The position numbers were made by a program, and so were the translations under genes. A stretch of 64,000 bases of DNA, from contig JAHHIC010000064.1 in the NCBI GenBank assembly GCA_019359035.1, forward strand, positions 62,001 to 126,000, given 5' to 3'. The notes under the pieces are model-generated. The model did not search any database, had not been told where the DNA came from, and saw only the letters and a program-made list of their open reading frames with translations. Position 1 is the first letter of the stretch; every line of letters starts with the position of its first letter. Source of the stretch: Scytonematopsis contorta HA4267-MV1. GTDB lineage: Bacteria; Cyanobacteriota; Cyanobacteriia; Cyanobacteriales; Nostocaceae. Shown piece by piece: positions 53,910 to 62,892 of the stretch.

Positions 53910-54833
53910 ATGGGAGATTGGTGGAAGCAGTGGCTGACAAACCTGGGGTGGTCGCAGTCCTTGCTGCTTGGGACTCTGGATGTTTTGTTAGTGTTAGTAC
54001 TGACTTACGTAATACTTGTCATCATTAACGAGCGTCGCACACTGTGGATGGTACGAGGATTTATTATTTTGATGCTAGCTAGTGCAGTCAGTGCTAGATT
54101 GCAGCTACAATTACTCAATTTTGTCCTCGAAAAGTTGGTAATTGGTTGTGCTGTAGCAATGGCTGTTGCTCTCCAGTCAGAGTTTCGTCGTTTGCTGGAA
54201 CAATTGGGACGTGGTGAATTTCGGCAGTTGCTTCGTAGCGACCGATTAACACTTCCCAAGTCAGATAGCGTGATTGATGAAATAGTCGAAGCAGCTAAAG
54301 AACTATCGAAAAACCGGATTGGGGCTTTACTGATTTTGGAAACGGCTAGTCCCATTGATGAGCGCGATTTCTCTGTTCCAGGAGTCAAGCTGAATGCGGA
54401 GGTATCGAAAGAATTGATACAAACAATTTTTCAGCCGAAGACACTTTTACACGACGGTGCTACATTATTACGTGGTTCTAGGATTGTTGCTTCAGGTATA
54501 ATTTTACCACTTTCGGGACGCACAGCCTCGCGCCAGTTAGGTACAAGACACCGAGCGGCAATGGGTATTACTGAGCGGGTCGAAAATTGTATTTGTGTTG
54601 TTGTATCAGAAGAAACGGGTTCAATTTCCTTAGCAGAAAAGGGAACCTTAAATAGACCACTGACTATCACGAAGCTTAAAGAGTTATTGGAAGCTCGCTT
54701 GTCCCCAACTGTAGACCGGGAGGCTGTTCCGACTGGTTTGATAAGTTTGGGTCGTCAGGTTAGTAATAAAACACTAACACTGGTTTCACGTTTGCTCAGA
54801 TTCACATCGACCGCCCCGCGAAATAAAAAATGA
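53910..54833 (+). CDS. cdaA: Diadenylate cyclase CdaA (c-di-AMP synthase)
   Basis: 307 residues. Three N-terminal membrane helices (about 18-95) and a DAC domain: the DGA motif in LLHDGATLL and the RHR motif in [11 protein letters not shown], with EETGSISLA at the end. Makes the second messenger c-di-AMP, which governs potassium and osmotic balance and, in cyanobacteria, night survival. A ~30-residue basic C-terminal tail is added. Its stop overlaps the uppS start (ATGA), so the two are coupled. Confidence 0.95.
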   Translation: MGDWWKQWLTNLGWSQSLLLGTLDVLLVLVLTYVILVIINERRTLWMVRGFIILMLASAVSARLQLQLLNFVLEKLVIGCAVAMAVALQSEFRRLLEQLGRGEFRQLLRSDRLTLPKSDSVIDEIVEAAKELSKNRIGALLILETASPIDERDFSVPGVKLNAEVSKELIQTIFQPKTLLHDGATLLRGSRIVASGIILPLSGRTASRQLGTRHRAAMGITERVENCICVVVSEETGSISLAEKGTLNRPLTITKLKELLEARLSPTVDREAVPTGLISLGRQVSNKTLTLVSRLLRFTSTAPRNKK

Positions 54834-55579
54834 CAGTACAACAAACAGAACTGGAATATTTACCCTCCGATTTAGAACGAGAGTTATTGCCTAAACATGT
54901 GGCAGTAATTATGGACGGCAATGGTAGGTGGGCCAAAAGTCAAGGTCTACCTAGAATTATGGGTCACAAGCGAGGGGTTGACTCACTGAGAAATTTGCTT
55001 CGGACTTGTAGAGATTGGGGTGTGGGGGCATTAACAGCTTATGCATTTTCAACAGAAAACTGGAAACGACCCGAAGAAGAAGTTGAATTTTTGATGAGCT
55101 TATTTAAGCACGTTCTGCGCCAGGAATTGCGAGAAATGATGCAGGAAGATGTTCAAATTCGATTTGTCGGTAATTTAGAAGCATTACCGTTGGTGCTGCA
55201 AGAAGAAATTACTCATGCAACCGAAAAAACTAAAGAGAATAAAGGTATAAAATTTACTGTCGCTACTAATTATGGTGGTAGGTTAGAGATTATACATGCC
55301 TGTCGAGCAATAGCAGAGAAAGTTCAACAGGGTTTATTACAGCCAGATGATATTGACGAATCAGTATTTGAGAAACACCTTTACACCGTAGGAATTTGCG
55401 ACCCAGATTTATTAATTCGCACCAGTGGAGAAATGCGTATCAGTAATTTCCTGCTGTGGCAGATAGCTTATTCAGAAATTTATATTACAGACACTTTGTG
55501 GCCAGACTTTGACCGTAACGAATTCCATCGGGCTTTACGTGCTTATCAGCAACGGGAACGTCGCTTTGGCAAAGTGTAA
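54830..55579 (+). CDS. uppS: Isoprenyl transferase (undecaprenyl-PP synthase)
   Basis: Makes the lipid carrier for cell-wall synthesis from isopentenyl diphosphate. 249 residues; [13 protein letters not shown] (catalytic Asp, P-loop-like), [18 protein letters not shown], and the C-terminal [19 protein letters not shown] with [12 protein letters not shown] are all present. Overlaps cdaA by four bases. Confidence 0.97.
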   Translation: MTVQQTELEYLPSDLERELLPKHVAVIMDGNGRWAKSQGLPRIMGHKRGVDSLRNLLRTCRDWGVGALTAYAFSTENWKRPEEEVEFLMSLFKHVLRQELREMMQEDVQIRFVGNLEALPLVLQEEITHATEKTKENKGIKFTVATNYGGRLEIIHACRAIAEKVQQGLLQPDDIDESVFEKHLYTVGICDPDLLIRTSGEMRISNFLLWQIAYSEIYITDTLWPDFDRNEFHRALRAYQQRERRFGKV

Positions 55580-55619
55580 GGAGCAATTCGCAATTGTAAT
55601 ACCATTTCACCGGAAGCCA

Positions 55620-55774
55620 GTAGAGACGCGATTTATCGCGTCTCTAATTTATCGCGTCTCTAATTTATCGCGTCTCTAATTTATCGCGTCTCTAATTTAT
55701 CGCGTCTCTAATTTATCGCGTCTCTAATTTATCGCGTCTCTAATTTATCGCGTCTCTAATTTATCGCGTCTCTA
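55620..55774 (+). repeat. Palindrome with one arm amplified (16-bp unit, nine copies)
   Basis: GTAGAGACGCG starts a normal copy of the dispersed palindrome, but its second arm ATTTATCGCGTCTCTA is then repeated head-to-tail nine times without change (starts at 55631, 55647 and so on every 16 bp to 55759). The rest of the 305-bp uppS-DUF3143 gap is A+T-rich with AATTGCG repeats near 55850-55905. Confidence 0.95.
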
Positions 55775-55884
55775 ATTTGGGTATTTGTCAAAATTTAAGC
55801 GGAAGATATAGTGAAGCAATTAATTAAACAATTAATTGCCTATTATTAATTGCGAATTGCGTTCTATAAGCGTGGCGCTTTGGC

Positions 55885-56193
55885 TTACTGCGAACTGCGA
55901 ATTGTTTTCTCCTCTAAAGTCCAAGGTCCCGAAAATACTGCTTGTTCAATGTCTCGTCTGCTGAGGGAATATTTGAATGAGCGTAGAACGTCTTGTCCGT
56001 TTTCTCCTGCGTTAATATATCGGACTACGATTTGCTCTATATCTAGCCACAGTTCTGCTTCCCAGCTTGAGCGCGAAATACGCCAACAATGTAGTTCTTT
56101 TTCATCTTGCTCACAGCCTTGGTTTGTTAACCACTGCTCGATTTGTGGTAAAGGATGATTGTATAACGGTGTATCTGATGAAACAAAGCTCAT
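55885..56193 (-). CDS. DUF3143 protein
   Basis: 102 residues recognised as DUF3143 (LPQIEQWLTNQGCEQDEKEL, HCWRISRSSWEAELWLDIEQ, SFKYSLSRRDIEQAVFSGP). Conserved in cyanobacteria next to a short J-domain protein, as here (next gene, same strand). Function unknown. The end KTIRSSQ is encoded by AATTCGC/AGTTCGC repeats. Confidence 0.87.
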   Translation of the reverse strand: MSFVSSDTPLYNHPLPQIEQWLTNQGCEQDEKELHCWRISRSSWEAELWLDIEQIVVRYINAGENGQDVLRSFKYSLSRRDIEQAVFSGPWTLEEKTIRSSQ

Positions 56194-56199
56194 ATTTTT

Positions 56200-56300
56200 T
56201 GGGTAATGGGTAATGTGTATGGGTAATGGGTAATGGGTAATGGGTAATGGGTAATGGGTAATATATGGTTACCAGTTACCGGTTAGCAGTTAGCAGTTAA
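56200..56300. repeat. TGGGTAA heptamers and inverted end
   Basis: About nine TGGGTAA units (56202-56262) followed by GGTTACCAGTTACCGGTTAG and CAGTTAG units, which run into the stop of the J-domain gene. Confidence 0.9.
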
Positions 56301-56734
56301 GCCGCACCTTGACGGGTTAAGCCTATAAATATTGCCAGCAATAGGCATCCTAGAAGGGATAAACCCATGAGGAATAGTGCAAAAATTTCGCCAGATGATA
56401 ATGGTCGGTCGCTAGGGTCTAGGTATGCTGATTTTGAATAATCGTAAGAATAGTCTTTGCTGGGAATATTTAAGTCGGAGGGAGCTTGAATTACCCCAAA
56501 TCTAGAATACCCTATGCTTAAATCGTAGGATAATCTACGTTCTGGACTGCTAAGGGTGGCGTAGGCTTCGTTGATTTTCTGGAATTTTACCGTGGCGATC
56601 GCAGCTGGCAATTCGGTTGTGTCTGGGTGGTAGCGTTTGCTAAGTTCGCGATAAGCGCGACGGATTTCGATTGGTGAGACCCAAGGATGTAACCCCAGCA
56701 ACTCATAATAACTACGTTCGCGACTCTGTTCCAT
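56297..56734 (-). CDS. Short J-domain membrane protein
   Basis: 145 residues from the ATG at 56734 (a longer start at 56797 adds 21 non-conserved residues). J-domain at about 6-70 with the HPD motif in SKRYHPDTTELP, then a linker and one C-terminal membrane helix (EIFALFLMGLSLLGCLLLAI). It probably recruits an Hsp70 to the membrane. Lies 103 bp upstream of the DUF3143 gene on the same strand, separated by repeats. Confidence 0.87.
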   Translation of the reverse strand: MEQSRERSYYELLGLHPWVSPIEIRRAYRELSKRYHPDTTELPAAIATVKFQKINEAYATLSSPERRLSYDLSIGYSRFGVIQAPSDLNIPSKDYSYDYSKSAYLDPSDRPLSSGEIFALFLMGLSLLGCLLLAIFIGLTRQGAA

Positions 56735-56802
56735 TTCCCCGTTTCTATTCACGGCTATGTTGGTTGACTTTGCAGTTTTTTTAATATTGTCACACATGAA
56801 TT

Positions 56803-56830
56803 GTAGAGACGCGATTAATCGCGTCTCTAC
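56803..56830. repeat. Dispersed 28-bp palindrome
   Basis: GTAGAGACGCGAT-TA-ATCGCGTCTCTAC, in the gap upstream of the J-domain gene. It lies 77 bp from the amplified-arm array at 56907. Confidence 0.93.
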
Positions 56831-56906
56831 AGTTGGTATATGTAATATCTACAATGAAAATTTATGTTTTACAAAGGTTAATTAATATTTTATACACTAC
56901 CCGTAT

Positions 56907-57015
56907 GGAATTTAGACGTGGAATTTAGACGCGGAATTTAGACGCGGAATTTAGACGCGGAATTTAGACGCGGAATTTAGACGCGGAATTTAGACGCGAT
57001 AAATCGCGTCTCTAC
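56907..57015 (+). repeat. 13-bp tandem array (seven copies) ending in a palindrome
   Basis: GGAATTTAGACGC is repeated seven times every 13 bp (first copy ends in T); the last leads into TAGACGCGATAAATCGCGTCTCTAC, the dispersed palindrome. So here the left arm with its flank has been multiplied. The surrounding 334-bp gap holds no gene. Confidence 0.95.
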
Positions 57016-57131
57016 AATGGGTTACGGGTGACGTTGACAATCAAAATGGTATAGTCAATGATAAATACTGGTAGTATTGAATACTATTTAATTGGTTTAG
57101 GGGTTTTATCTAGTTATAGTTCGTGGTCTGT

Positions 57132-58133
57132 TTAGCCTTTTCCGAGAAAGTCAGCACGAGGTTTAAAGGTTTCAATTTGACGTAGTTTTTCGTATAATTC
57201 GCGTTCTTCGGACGTTAAATTTTTGGGTGTAACTACTTGAATCTCTACAAATTGGTCACCGCGTTTACCTCCTTCAACGGGATAGCCTTTACCTGTAAGG
57301 CGTAATCTTTGACCAGACCTGACTCCTGAGGGGAGGTTCATTTTTACTAGTCCATCGAGGGTAGGAGCTTCGACTTGTCCACCTAAAACAGCTTCGGTGG
57401 GGGTAACAGGTACCTGGCAATAAATATCGTTACCTTCTATCTTAAAAAGTGAATGAGGTTGAACGGTAATTTTTAAGAACAAATCACCACCATTTATGCC
57501 TTCGTTTCGCAAACGTACAGTTTGACCTGTGACCATTCCAGGGGGCATATTTACTTCTAATAAACGTCCGTCTTCTAAACGGATACGTTCTACACCACCG
57601 AGGTATGCTTTTTCTAAAGGAATTGTTAATCTGGCTTCGATATCGCGACGGGATGCAGCGCGGGGTGGTGGTGTATATTCTACTCTTCTGCTAGTGTTGC
57701 GGAAGGGGTCGTTATTGGAAGCATTACTGTTATTAGTATTTTTATCTTTACTGTTTTTGACACCAATAACTTGATTTATAAAGTCGTCGAAACTACCGTA
57801 CTGACTAGGGTCTACATCTTGAGAGCGACCGTTACTGCGATTATCTCCAGACCAAGGTTTGCTGCGTGCTGCTTGTTTGCCACCACTGAAGCCTTTTTGT
57901 TTCCAATAACGGCTAAACTGGTCATACTGAGCACGTTTGGCAGTGTCAGAAAGGATATCATAAGCTTCACTAATATCCTTAAATTTTTCCTCAGCAGCTT
58001 TATTATCAGGATTGACATCGGGATGGTATTGTCGGGCTAATTTACGAAAATTCTTTTTAATGTCCTCGTTGGTAGCTTCTTTAGGTACTCCTAAAATTTC
58101 GTAATAATCGCGAAAATTTTGCAAATTAGGCAT
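57132..58133 (-). CDS. dnaJ: DnaJ/CbpA-type co-chaperone without zinc finger
   Basis: 333 residues. J-domain about 8-75 with HPD (RQYHPDVNPDN), a short Gly/Ser/Asn linker, then two C-terminal beta domains (RDIEARLTIPLEKAYLGGVE; PVTPTEAVLGGQVEAPTLDG). The Cys-rich zinc domain is missing, so type II (CbpA-like). It activates the ATPase of an Hsp70, most likely the adjacent DnaK, 256 bp upstream on the same strand. Confidence 0.94.
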   Translation of the reverse strand: MPNLQNFRDYYEILGVPKEATNEDIKKNFRKLARQYHPDVNPDNKAAEEKFKDISEAYDILSDTAKRAQYDQFSRYWKQKGFSGGKQAARSKPWSGDNRSNGRSQDVDPSQYGSFDDFINQVIGVKNSKDKNTNNSNASNNDPFRNTSRRVEYTPPPRAASRRDIEARLTIPLEKAYLGGVERIRLEDGRLLEVNMPPGMVTGQTVRLRNEGINGGDLFLKITVQPHSLFKIEGNDIYCQVPVTPTEAVLGGQVEAPTLDGLVKMNLPSGVRSGQRLRLTGKGYPVEGGKRGDQFVEIQVVTPKNLTSEERELYEKLRQIETFKPRADFLGKG

Positions 58134-58169
58134 AGCTGATTGTTTAAGTTTAGATTTTAGATTTTTAAA

Positions 58170-58310
58170 ACAGAGGTAATGGGTAATTGGTAATTGGTAA
58201 TTGGTAATTGGGAATTGGTGAATGTAAGTACAAATACAATTGAGAATTAGCTATTACCCATTAGCCATTACCAATTAGCTATTAGCTATTATTAATTACA
58301 AATTACTACC
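58170..58310. repeat. GGTAATT heptamers with inverted arm
   Basis: GGTAATTGGTAATTGGTAATT (58183-58210) and complementary CATTACCCATTAGCCATTACCAATTAG units (58250-58285) in the dnaK-dnaJ spacer, able to form a hairpin. Confidence 0.82.
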
Positions 58311-58389
58311 CACCAAATCCGAATCCCAATTCATCTGTTTAGCTTTTTAATCAGTACAAGATGCTGGGATAAAGTTTAAGAGTGGGTTT

Positions 58390-60750
58390 TTACAACCAAT
58401 CATCGTCATCATCATCCCAGTTATCCTGGTAGTTAGGGCGATTATTTCTTTTTGAAGACCCACTATCAGATGAAGAGCGGCTTCCTCGGTCGTTGTCTCG
58501 GCTGCTGTAGCCTCTACCAGAGTCTCTACGCTCATCTCTGCTGCTTCCATAATCTCGGCTTCCAAAGTCGTCTTTGGTACTACCGTAGTCTCGACGGTCG
58601 TCTCTGCTGCTTCCATAGTCTCGGTTGCTGTTATAGTCACGGCTGTCGTCTCTACCGCTACCGTAATCTCGATTGCTGCTATAGTCTCGACGGTCGTCTC
58701 TACTGCTACCGTAGTCTCGGTTGCTGCTGTAGTCTCGACGGTCGTCTCTACTGCTACCGTAGTCTCGATTGCTGCTATAGTCTCGACGGTCGTCTCTACT
58801 GCTACCGTAGTCTCGGTTACCGTAGTCCCGGTTACCATAGTCTCTATAATCGGTATCGCGGTCGCGTTCTTTGTCTCCACCTGTAAACAGGTCGCGGATT
58901 GTACCCAACAAATCATCATCTTCGTCGTCAGCGTAGTACTGACGGACTTCGCGGCTTAGCTCATACAAAGCATCTTGCAGGTCAGCGTACGATTGGTCAA
59001 TACCCCGGTCATCGTCGGCTTGTAAAGCTTCTTTAAGTTCGCGAGATATATTATCAATTTTTTGACGACGGGTACGAGCAAATCCCATACCAAAATCTAA
59101 CGCGACTTCTCGCAGTTGTCGTTCTGCTTGTAAAATTAACGCTTCGGCACGGGTACGTTTTTCTACTCTCTCTTTACGTTCTCGGTCTTGTTCGGCGAAT
59201 TTTTCTGCGTCTTGTATGGCTTGCTTAATTTCGCTGTCGCTGAGAGTAGAAGCACCTTGAATTGTGATACTTTGTTCTCTACCTGTGGTTCTATCAAGAG
59301 CCGTTACCTGTAAAATACCGTTGGCATCTATATCAAATGATACTTGTACCTGGGGAATGCCGCGTGGTGCTGGGGGGATACCATATAATTTGAAACGTCC
59401 AAGAGATTTATTATCACTCGCCATTTCCCGTTCCCCTTGGATGACGTTGATTTCTACGGTGTTTTGATTATTTTCGGAGGTAGAAAATATATCTGAACGA
59501 CGTACGGGGATAGTAGTGTTACGAGGTATAAGCTTTTTCATTACACCACCGATTGTTTCCAAACCGAGAGAAAGGGGTGTAACATCCAATAAAAGTACGT
59601 CTTTAAATTGTCCCCCTAAAATCCCTGCTTGAATTGCTGCACCAACAGCAACGACTTCATCGGGGTTGACGTTTTCGTTTGCTTCAATACCAATTAAATC
59701 TTCTACTAAGCGCTTTATCATTGGCATTCGAGTCGAACCACCGACTAACACCACCTCATCAATATCATCAGGTCGTAAACCCGCATCTTTAAGGGCACGT
59801 TTGACTGGTATTCTAATGCGAGAGAGCAAATCGTCGCACAAAGCTTCCAATTCAGAACGAGTTAAACGTGTTTCTATATGCTGGGGACCGTCTTCAGTTG
59901 CGGTGATAAATGGGAGGTTAATATCTGTAACACTAACAGCACTCAGTTCGATTTTGGCTTTTTCGGCTGCTTCCAATAAACGCTGTAAAGCTTGACGGTC
60001 GGTACGTCTTAAATCTACACCGTGTTCTTCTTCAAATTTTTCTGCTAACCAATCAACTATTTTTTTATCAAAGTCATTACCACCTAGTTGGGTGTCACCA
60101 CTGGTAGATTTAACTTCAAAAATACCATCGCCTACATCTAATATTGATACGTCAAAAGTACCGCCACCTAAATCAAATACTAAAATAGTTTCGCTATTAG
60201 CTCTGTCCAAACCATAAGCTAAAGACGCGGCTGTTGGTTCGTTAAGAATTCTTAACACTTCTAAACCAGCAATTCTACCTGCGTCGCGTGTTGCTTGGCG
60301 TTGTGAATCGTTAAAATAAGCAGGAACGGTAATAACAGCACCCGTGACAGGTTGTCCCAAATAGCGACTGGCATCATCTGCCAACTTTTTAAGAATCATC
60401 GCGGAAACTTCTTCGGGAGAAAATGCCTTATCTAAACGGGGACAGGCGATTTTAATATTACCAACTTCGTCTTTACGGATAGTATAAGGTACGCGCTTGG
60501 ATTCTGGGTTAAGTTCGCCATATTTACGCCCAATAAAGCGTTTAATAGCGAAAAAAGTATTTTGCGGATTAAGGACAGTTTGTCGTCGTGCCATTTGTCC
60601 GACGACTCTTTCACCTTCTTTGCTAAAGCCAACCACGGAGGGGGTTGTCCGCATTCCTTCTGCATTGGCAATAACCACCGGCTTGCCACCCTCCATGACG
60701 GCAACAACTGAGTTTGTTGTACCTAAGTCAATGCCGACTACTTTGCCCAT
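58390..60750 (-). CDS. dnaK: DnaK (Hsp70) with long repetitive C-terminal tail
   Basis: 786 residues. The ATPase domain ([38 protein letters not shown]) and substrate domain ([13 protein letters not shown]) are complete. After the lid (to about residue 625) follows a ~155-residue tail with six or more units of [16 protein letters not shown], an Arg/Ser stretch, and an acidic end ([10 protein letters not shown]). Extended tails are known in the cyanobacterial DnaK1/DnaK3 paralogues, and a dnaK-dnaJ neighbour pair fits the DnaK3 type; the paralogue is not certain. The tail is predicted disordered. Confidence 0.95.
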   Translation of the reverse strand: MGKVVGIDLGTTNSVVAVMEGGKPVVIANAEGMRTTPSVVGFSKEGERVVGQMARRQTVLNPQNTFFAIKRFIGRKYGELNPESKRVPYTIRKDEVGNIKIACPRLDKAFSPEEVSAMILKKLADDASRYLGQPVTGAVITVPAYFNDSQRQATRDAGRIAGLEVLRILNEPTAASLAYGLDRANSETILVFDLGGGTFDVSILDVGDGIFEVKSTSGDTQLGGNDFDKKIVDWLAEKFEEEHGVDLRRTDRQALQRLLEAAEKAKIELSAVSVTDINLPFITATEDGPQHIETRLTRSELEALCDDLLSRIRIPVKRALKDAGLRPDDIDEVVLVGGSTRMPMIKRLVEDLIGIEANENVNPDEVVAVGAAIQAGILGGQFKDVLLLDVTPLSLGLETIGGVMKKLIPRNTTIPVRRSDIFSTSENNQNTVEINVIQGEREMASDNKSLGRFKLYGIPPAPRGIPQVQVSFDIDANGILQVTALDRTTGREQSITIQGASTLSDSEIKQAIQDAEKFAEQDRERKERVEKRTRAEALILQAERQLREVALDFGMGFARTRRQKIDNISRELKEALQADDDRGIDQSYADLQDALYELSREVRQYYADDEDDDLLGTIRDLFTGGDKERDRDTDYRDYGNRDYGNRDYGSSRDDRRDYSSNRDYGSSRDDRRDYSSNRDYGSSRDDRRDYSSNRDYGSGRDDSRDYNSNRDYGSSRDDRRDYGSTKDDFGSRDYGSSRDERRDSGRGYSSRDNDRGSRSSSDSGSSKRNNRPNYQDNWDDDDDDWL
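58530..58835 (-). repeat. 48-bp tandem coding repeat in the dnaK tail
   Basis: Units coding [16 protein letters not shown], 48 bp each, with small substitutions. Period is a multiple of three, so copy number can change without loss of frame. The opposite strand is open over the same stretch but is only a shadow. Confidence 0.92.
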
Positions 60751-60806
60751 GCCTAACTCTTCTCCTAGCTTGATTTTATAAATATAAATTTATTTGCTTA
60801 AATGCA

Positions 60807-61727
60807 ATGCTTGATTTATTGTATCTTGCAGTTGGGAAATACACTGTCAAACAGGGTTCGTACGAGCAGGTGTGTCATGTGATTTTAAAACAACAGTTAG
60901 AAAGTCATCTTCATTTGATAACACGAGAAAGAGACCCATATATAGCATCTGCTGGACATTTTTTTGTCCAGCAATACATTTATGAACAATTTTCTCGGTT
61001 TGGGAGTGTGGAAATCCACACCTTTATAGTTGGGGGTAAAACTTATAAAAATCTCATACTGAATTTACCCTCATCCGGAGCTTTAGAAAAGAGTGGTTTG
61101 CCACCAATTTTAATTGCTGCTCATTATGATGCAGTGCCGGGGAGTCCAGGAGCTGATGATAATGCTACGGGTGTAGCAGTTTTGCTGGAGTTGGCAAGAA
61201 TGTTTGCTACAGAACCAGCAAAATATCCAGTGCGTTTGGTGGCTTTCGATATGGAAGAGTATGGTTTGTTGGGAAGTACTGACTATGTAAGGATGTTAAA
61301 GGAACAGCAGCAACCTTTACGCTTGATGATTGGGTTGGAAATGTTGGGTTATTATGATGCTACACCAGGTTCGCAAAAGTACCCTCATCCGTTACAGTAT
61401 TTTTACCCTAGCCAAGGTAATTTTATTGCTTTAATTGGTAATTTAAAGACACTTTTTGATTTAATTAGGATTAGTCGCAGTATTGGTAAGGTTGGTGTGT
61501 CGAGTCAGTGTTTACCTGTACCGAATAAAGGTTTAATTGTTAAGGATACTAGACGAAGCGACCATGCACCATTTTGGGATGCTGGTTATCCGGCAATTAT
61601 GGTGACTGATACGGCAAATATGCGGAATCCTAATTATCATAAACCTAGCGATAAAATTGAGACTTTGAATTTAGATTTTTTGACGGGAGTTTGTGAGGGT
61701 TTATTTAAGGGAATTGGTAGATTATAA
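60807..61727 (+). CDS. M28-family zinc aminopeptidase
   Basis: 306 residues. Metal ligands in order: His and Asp in AAHYDAVPGSPGADDNATG, the catalytic/bridging Glu pair in DMEEYGLLGS, Asp in RRSDHAPFWD and His in NPNYHKPSD. So the two-zinc site is complete. No clear signal peptide; the first ~20 residues are weakly conserved-looking and a GTG near 60870 might be the true start. It may process peptides in the cytoplasm. Divergent from dnaK, 56 bp apart. Confidence 0.9.
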   Translation: MLDLLYLAVGKYTVKQGSYEQVCHVILKQQLESHLHLITRERDPYIASAGHFFVQQYIYEQFSRFGSVEIHTFIVGGKTYKNLILNLPSSGALEKSGLPPILIAAHYDAVPGSPGADDNATGVAVLLELARMFATEPAKYPVRLVAFDMEEYGLLGSTDYVRMLKEQQQPLRLMIGLEMLGYYDATPGSQKYPHPLQYFYPSQGNFIALIGNLKTLFDLIRISRSIGKVGVSSQCLPVPNKGLIVKDTRRSDHAPFWDAGYPAIMVTDTANMRNPNYHKPSDKIETLNLDFLTGVCEGLFKGIGRL

Positions 61728-61733
61728 ATGAAT

Positions 61734-61761
61734 GTAGATATGCGATTAATTGGCTCTCTAC
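61734..61761. repeat. Degenerate copy of the dispersed palindrome
   Basis: GTAGATATGCGATTAATTGGCTCTCTAC has the same length and ends as the 28-bp palindrome but several arm mismatches; an old copy, 18 bp from the foldback element. Confidence 0.6.
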
Positions 61762-61779
61762 GCGCAATTTATCCACAGA

Positions 61780-61950
61780 CAGCCAGTGACTAAAGTCACT
61801 GTCTAAAAGCTAAAGTCCTCTAAAAGAGGACTAAATAATACATTAAAAAAAATATGTTATAAAATTTAATATACTACCAAAAATATTATTTTCTAGTCCT
61901 CTAAAGAGGACTTTAGCTTTCAGACAGTGACTTTAGTCACTGGCTGGCTT
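61780..61950. repeat. Foldback (MITE-like) element 2
   Basis: Arms of about 54 bp, nearly perfect inverted copies: AGCCAGTGACTAAAGTCACT then GTCTAAAAGCTAA, then AGTCCTCTAAAAGAGGACT, and the complement at 61893-61950. The centre is ~60 bp of A+T. No coding. Same family as 48207-48380. Confidence 0.92.
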
Positions 61951-61986
61951 TTATTTAGATAGAATCATAAAGTTGTAAAAGGAAGT

Positions 61987-62535
61987 ATGACTAAATTATT
62001 ACTTGTGGACTGCGATGGTACTATTCGTAAGCCAGCCAGTAGAGCAAAATTTATTTCTCGTCCTACTGACCAAAAAATAATTTCTGGAGCCGATAAAGCT
62101 GTTTTTAGTTATTATGACCAGGGGTTTACTATCATTGGTGTCACTAATCAAGGTGGTGTTGAGAAAGGCTATAAAACTTTACAAAATACTATTGATGAGC
62201 AAGTTTATACTCTTCGATTGTTTCCTCAAATCAAATATATTTTTTTCTGCCCCGATTATGCGGGTATGCTACTTTATAAGGTTTGCTTAAAATCTGATGG
62301 TTATGATTTTGATGTGTTTAATCGCCAAAATTTTATTGATTTAAATACTAATGAGTTAGTTTACGATAGTTTTCGTAAGCCTGGTTCGGGTATGCTGAAG
62401 ATGGCGATTGACAGTTTGGATGATTATCCATCTGAAGTTTTGTTTGTGGGTGATAGTCCTGAGGATGAAGCTGCTGCTGTTGGTGCTGCTGTTGATTTTA
62501 TCTGGGCTTCGGTTTGGCGTCAGCAGTTTTTGTAA
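61987..62535 (+). CDS. HAD-superfamily phosphatase (HAD-IIIA type)
   Basis: 182 residues with all four HAD motifs: LLVDCDGTIRKP (nucleophile Asp), GVTNQGGVEKG, RKPGSGML (Lys) and FVGDSPEDEAAA. Resembles the histidinol-phosphatase/GmhB and polynucleotide 3'-phosphatase group; substrate not deducible. Good ribosome site AAAGGAAG before the ATG. Confidence 0.88.
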   Translation: MTKLLLVDCDGTIRKPASRAKFISRPTDQKIISGADKAVFSYYDQGFTIIGVTNQGGVEKGYKTLQNTIDEQVYTLRLFPQIKYIFFCPDYAGMLLYKVCLKSDGYDFDVFNRQNFIDLNTNELVYDSFRKPGSGMLKMAIDSLDDYPSEVLFVGDSPEDEAAAVGAAVDFIWASVWRQQFL

Positions 62536-62553
62536 TTTCAGAAATAAGGTATT

Positions 62554-62892
62554 TTACGAGATAGCAAACTCTGTATGTTGTCTTCGCTCAAGAGATTTAA
62601 AACCCAGGACTATATGTTCTTTCGGAATACCTGCAGCTAATAGCTCGTGAGCGACACCATCTTCAGTCCCATCATGCTGAATCCACAGCTTGTTGTCAAC
62701 GATGTCTATGTGTAACAAAGTTCCATAAATACGATAACCGTTTTGCCAGCCAGATTCCACTAAAAGATAGCGGTTGCGTTCACGGTCAAATACCAATTCA
62801 ACTTGAACTTGGTCATCATTATCAAGAAAATCGGCATAATCTTTAAGGGTTTTTTCGACAAGATTACGATATTGCACGCTTAGTGAATCCAT
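62554..62892 (-). CDS. xisI: XisI-family protein
   Basis: 112 residues from the ATG at 62892: MDSLSVQYRNLVEKTLKDYA, LVFDRERNRYLLVESGWQNG, IVDNKLWIQHDGTEDGVAHE, IPKEHIVLGF. A complete XisI. XisI was named for control of fdxN-element excision in Anabaena; most cyanobacterial copies, often many per genome, are not near any excised element and their job is unknown. Its start overlaps the end of the xisH frame by 13 bp. No xisF is nearby. Confidence 0.92.
   Translation of the reverse strand: MDSLSVQYRNLVEKTLKDYADFLDNDDQVQVELVFDRERNRYLLVESGWQNGYRIYGTLLHIDIVDNKLWIQHDGTEDGVAHELLAAGIPKEHIVLGFKSLERRQHTEFAIS

Noticed and set aside
55620-55774. CRISPR-like repeat array
   Set aside because: 16-bp period with no spacer and perfect identity; it is a tandem array grown from a palindrome arm.
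58347-58919. Frames opposite or offset to the dnaK tail (Thr/Glu-rich, Cys/Tyr-rich)
   Set aside because: Shadows of the 48-bp coding repeat; the dnaK frame continues from a conserved protein.
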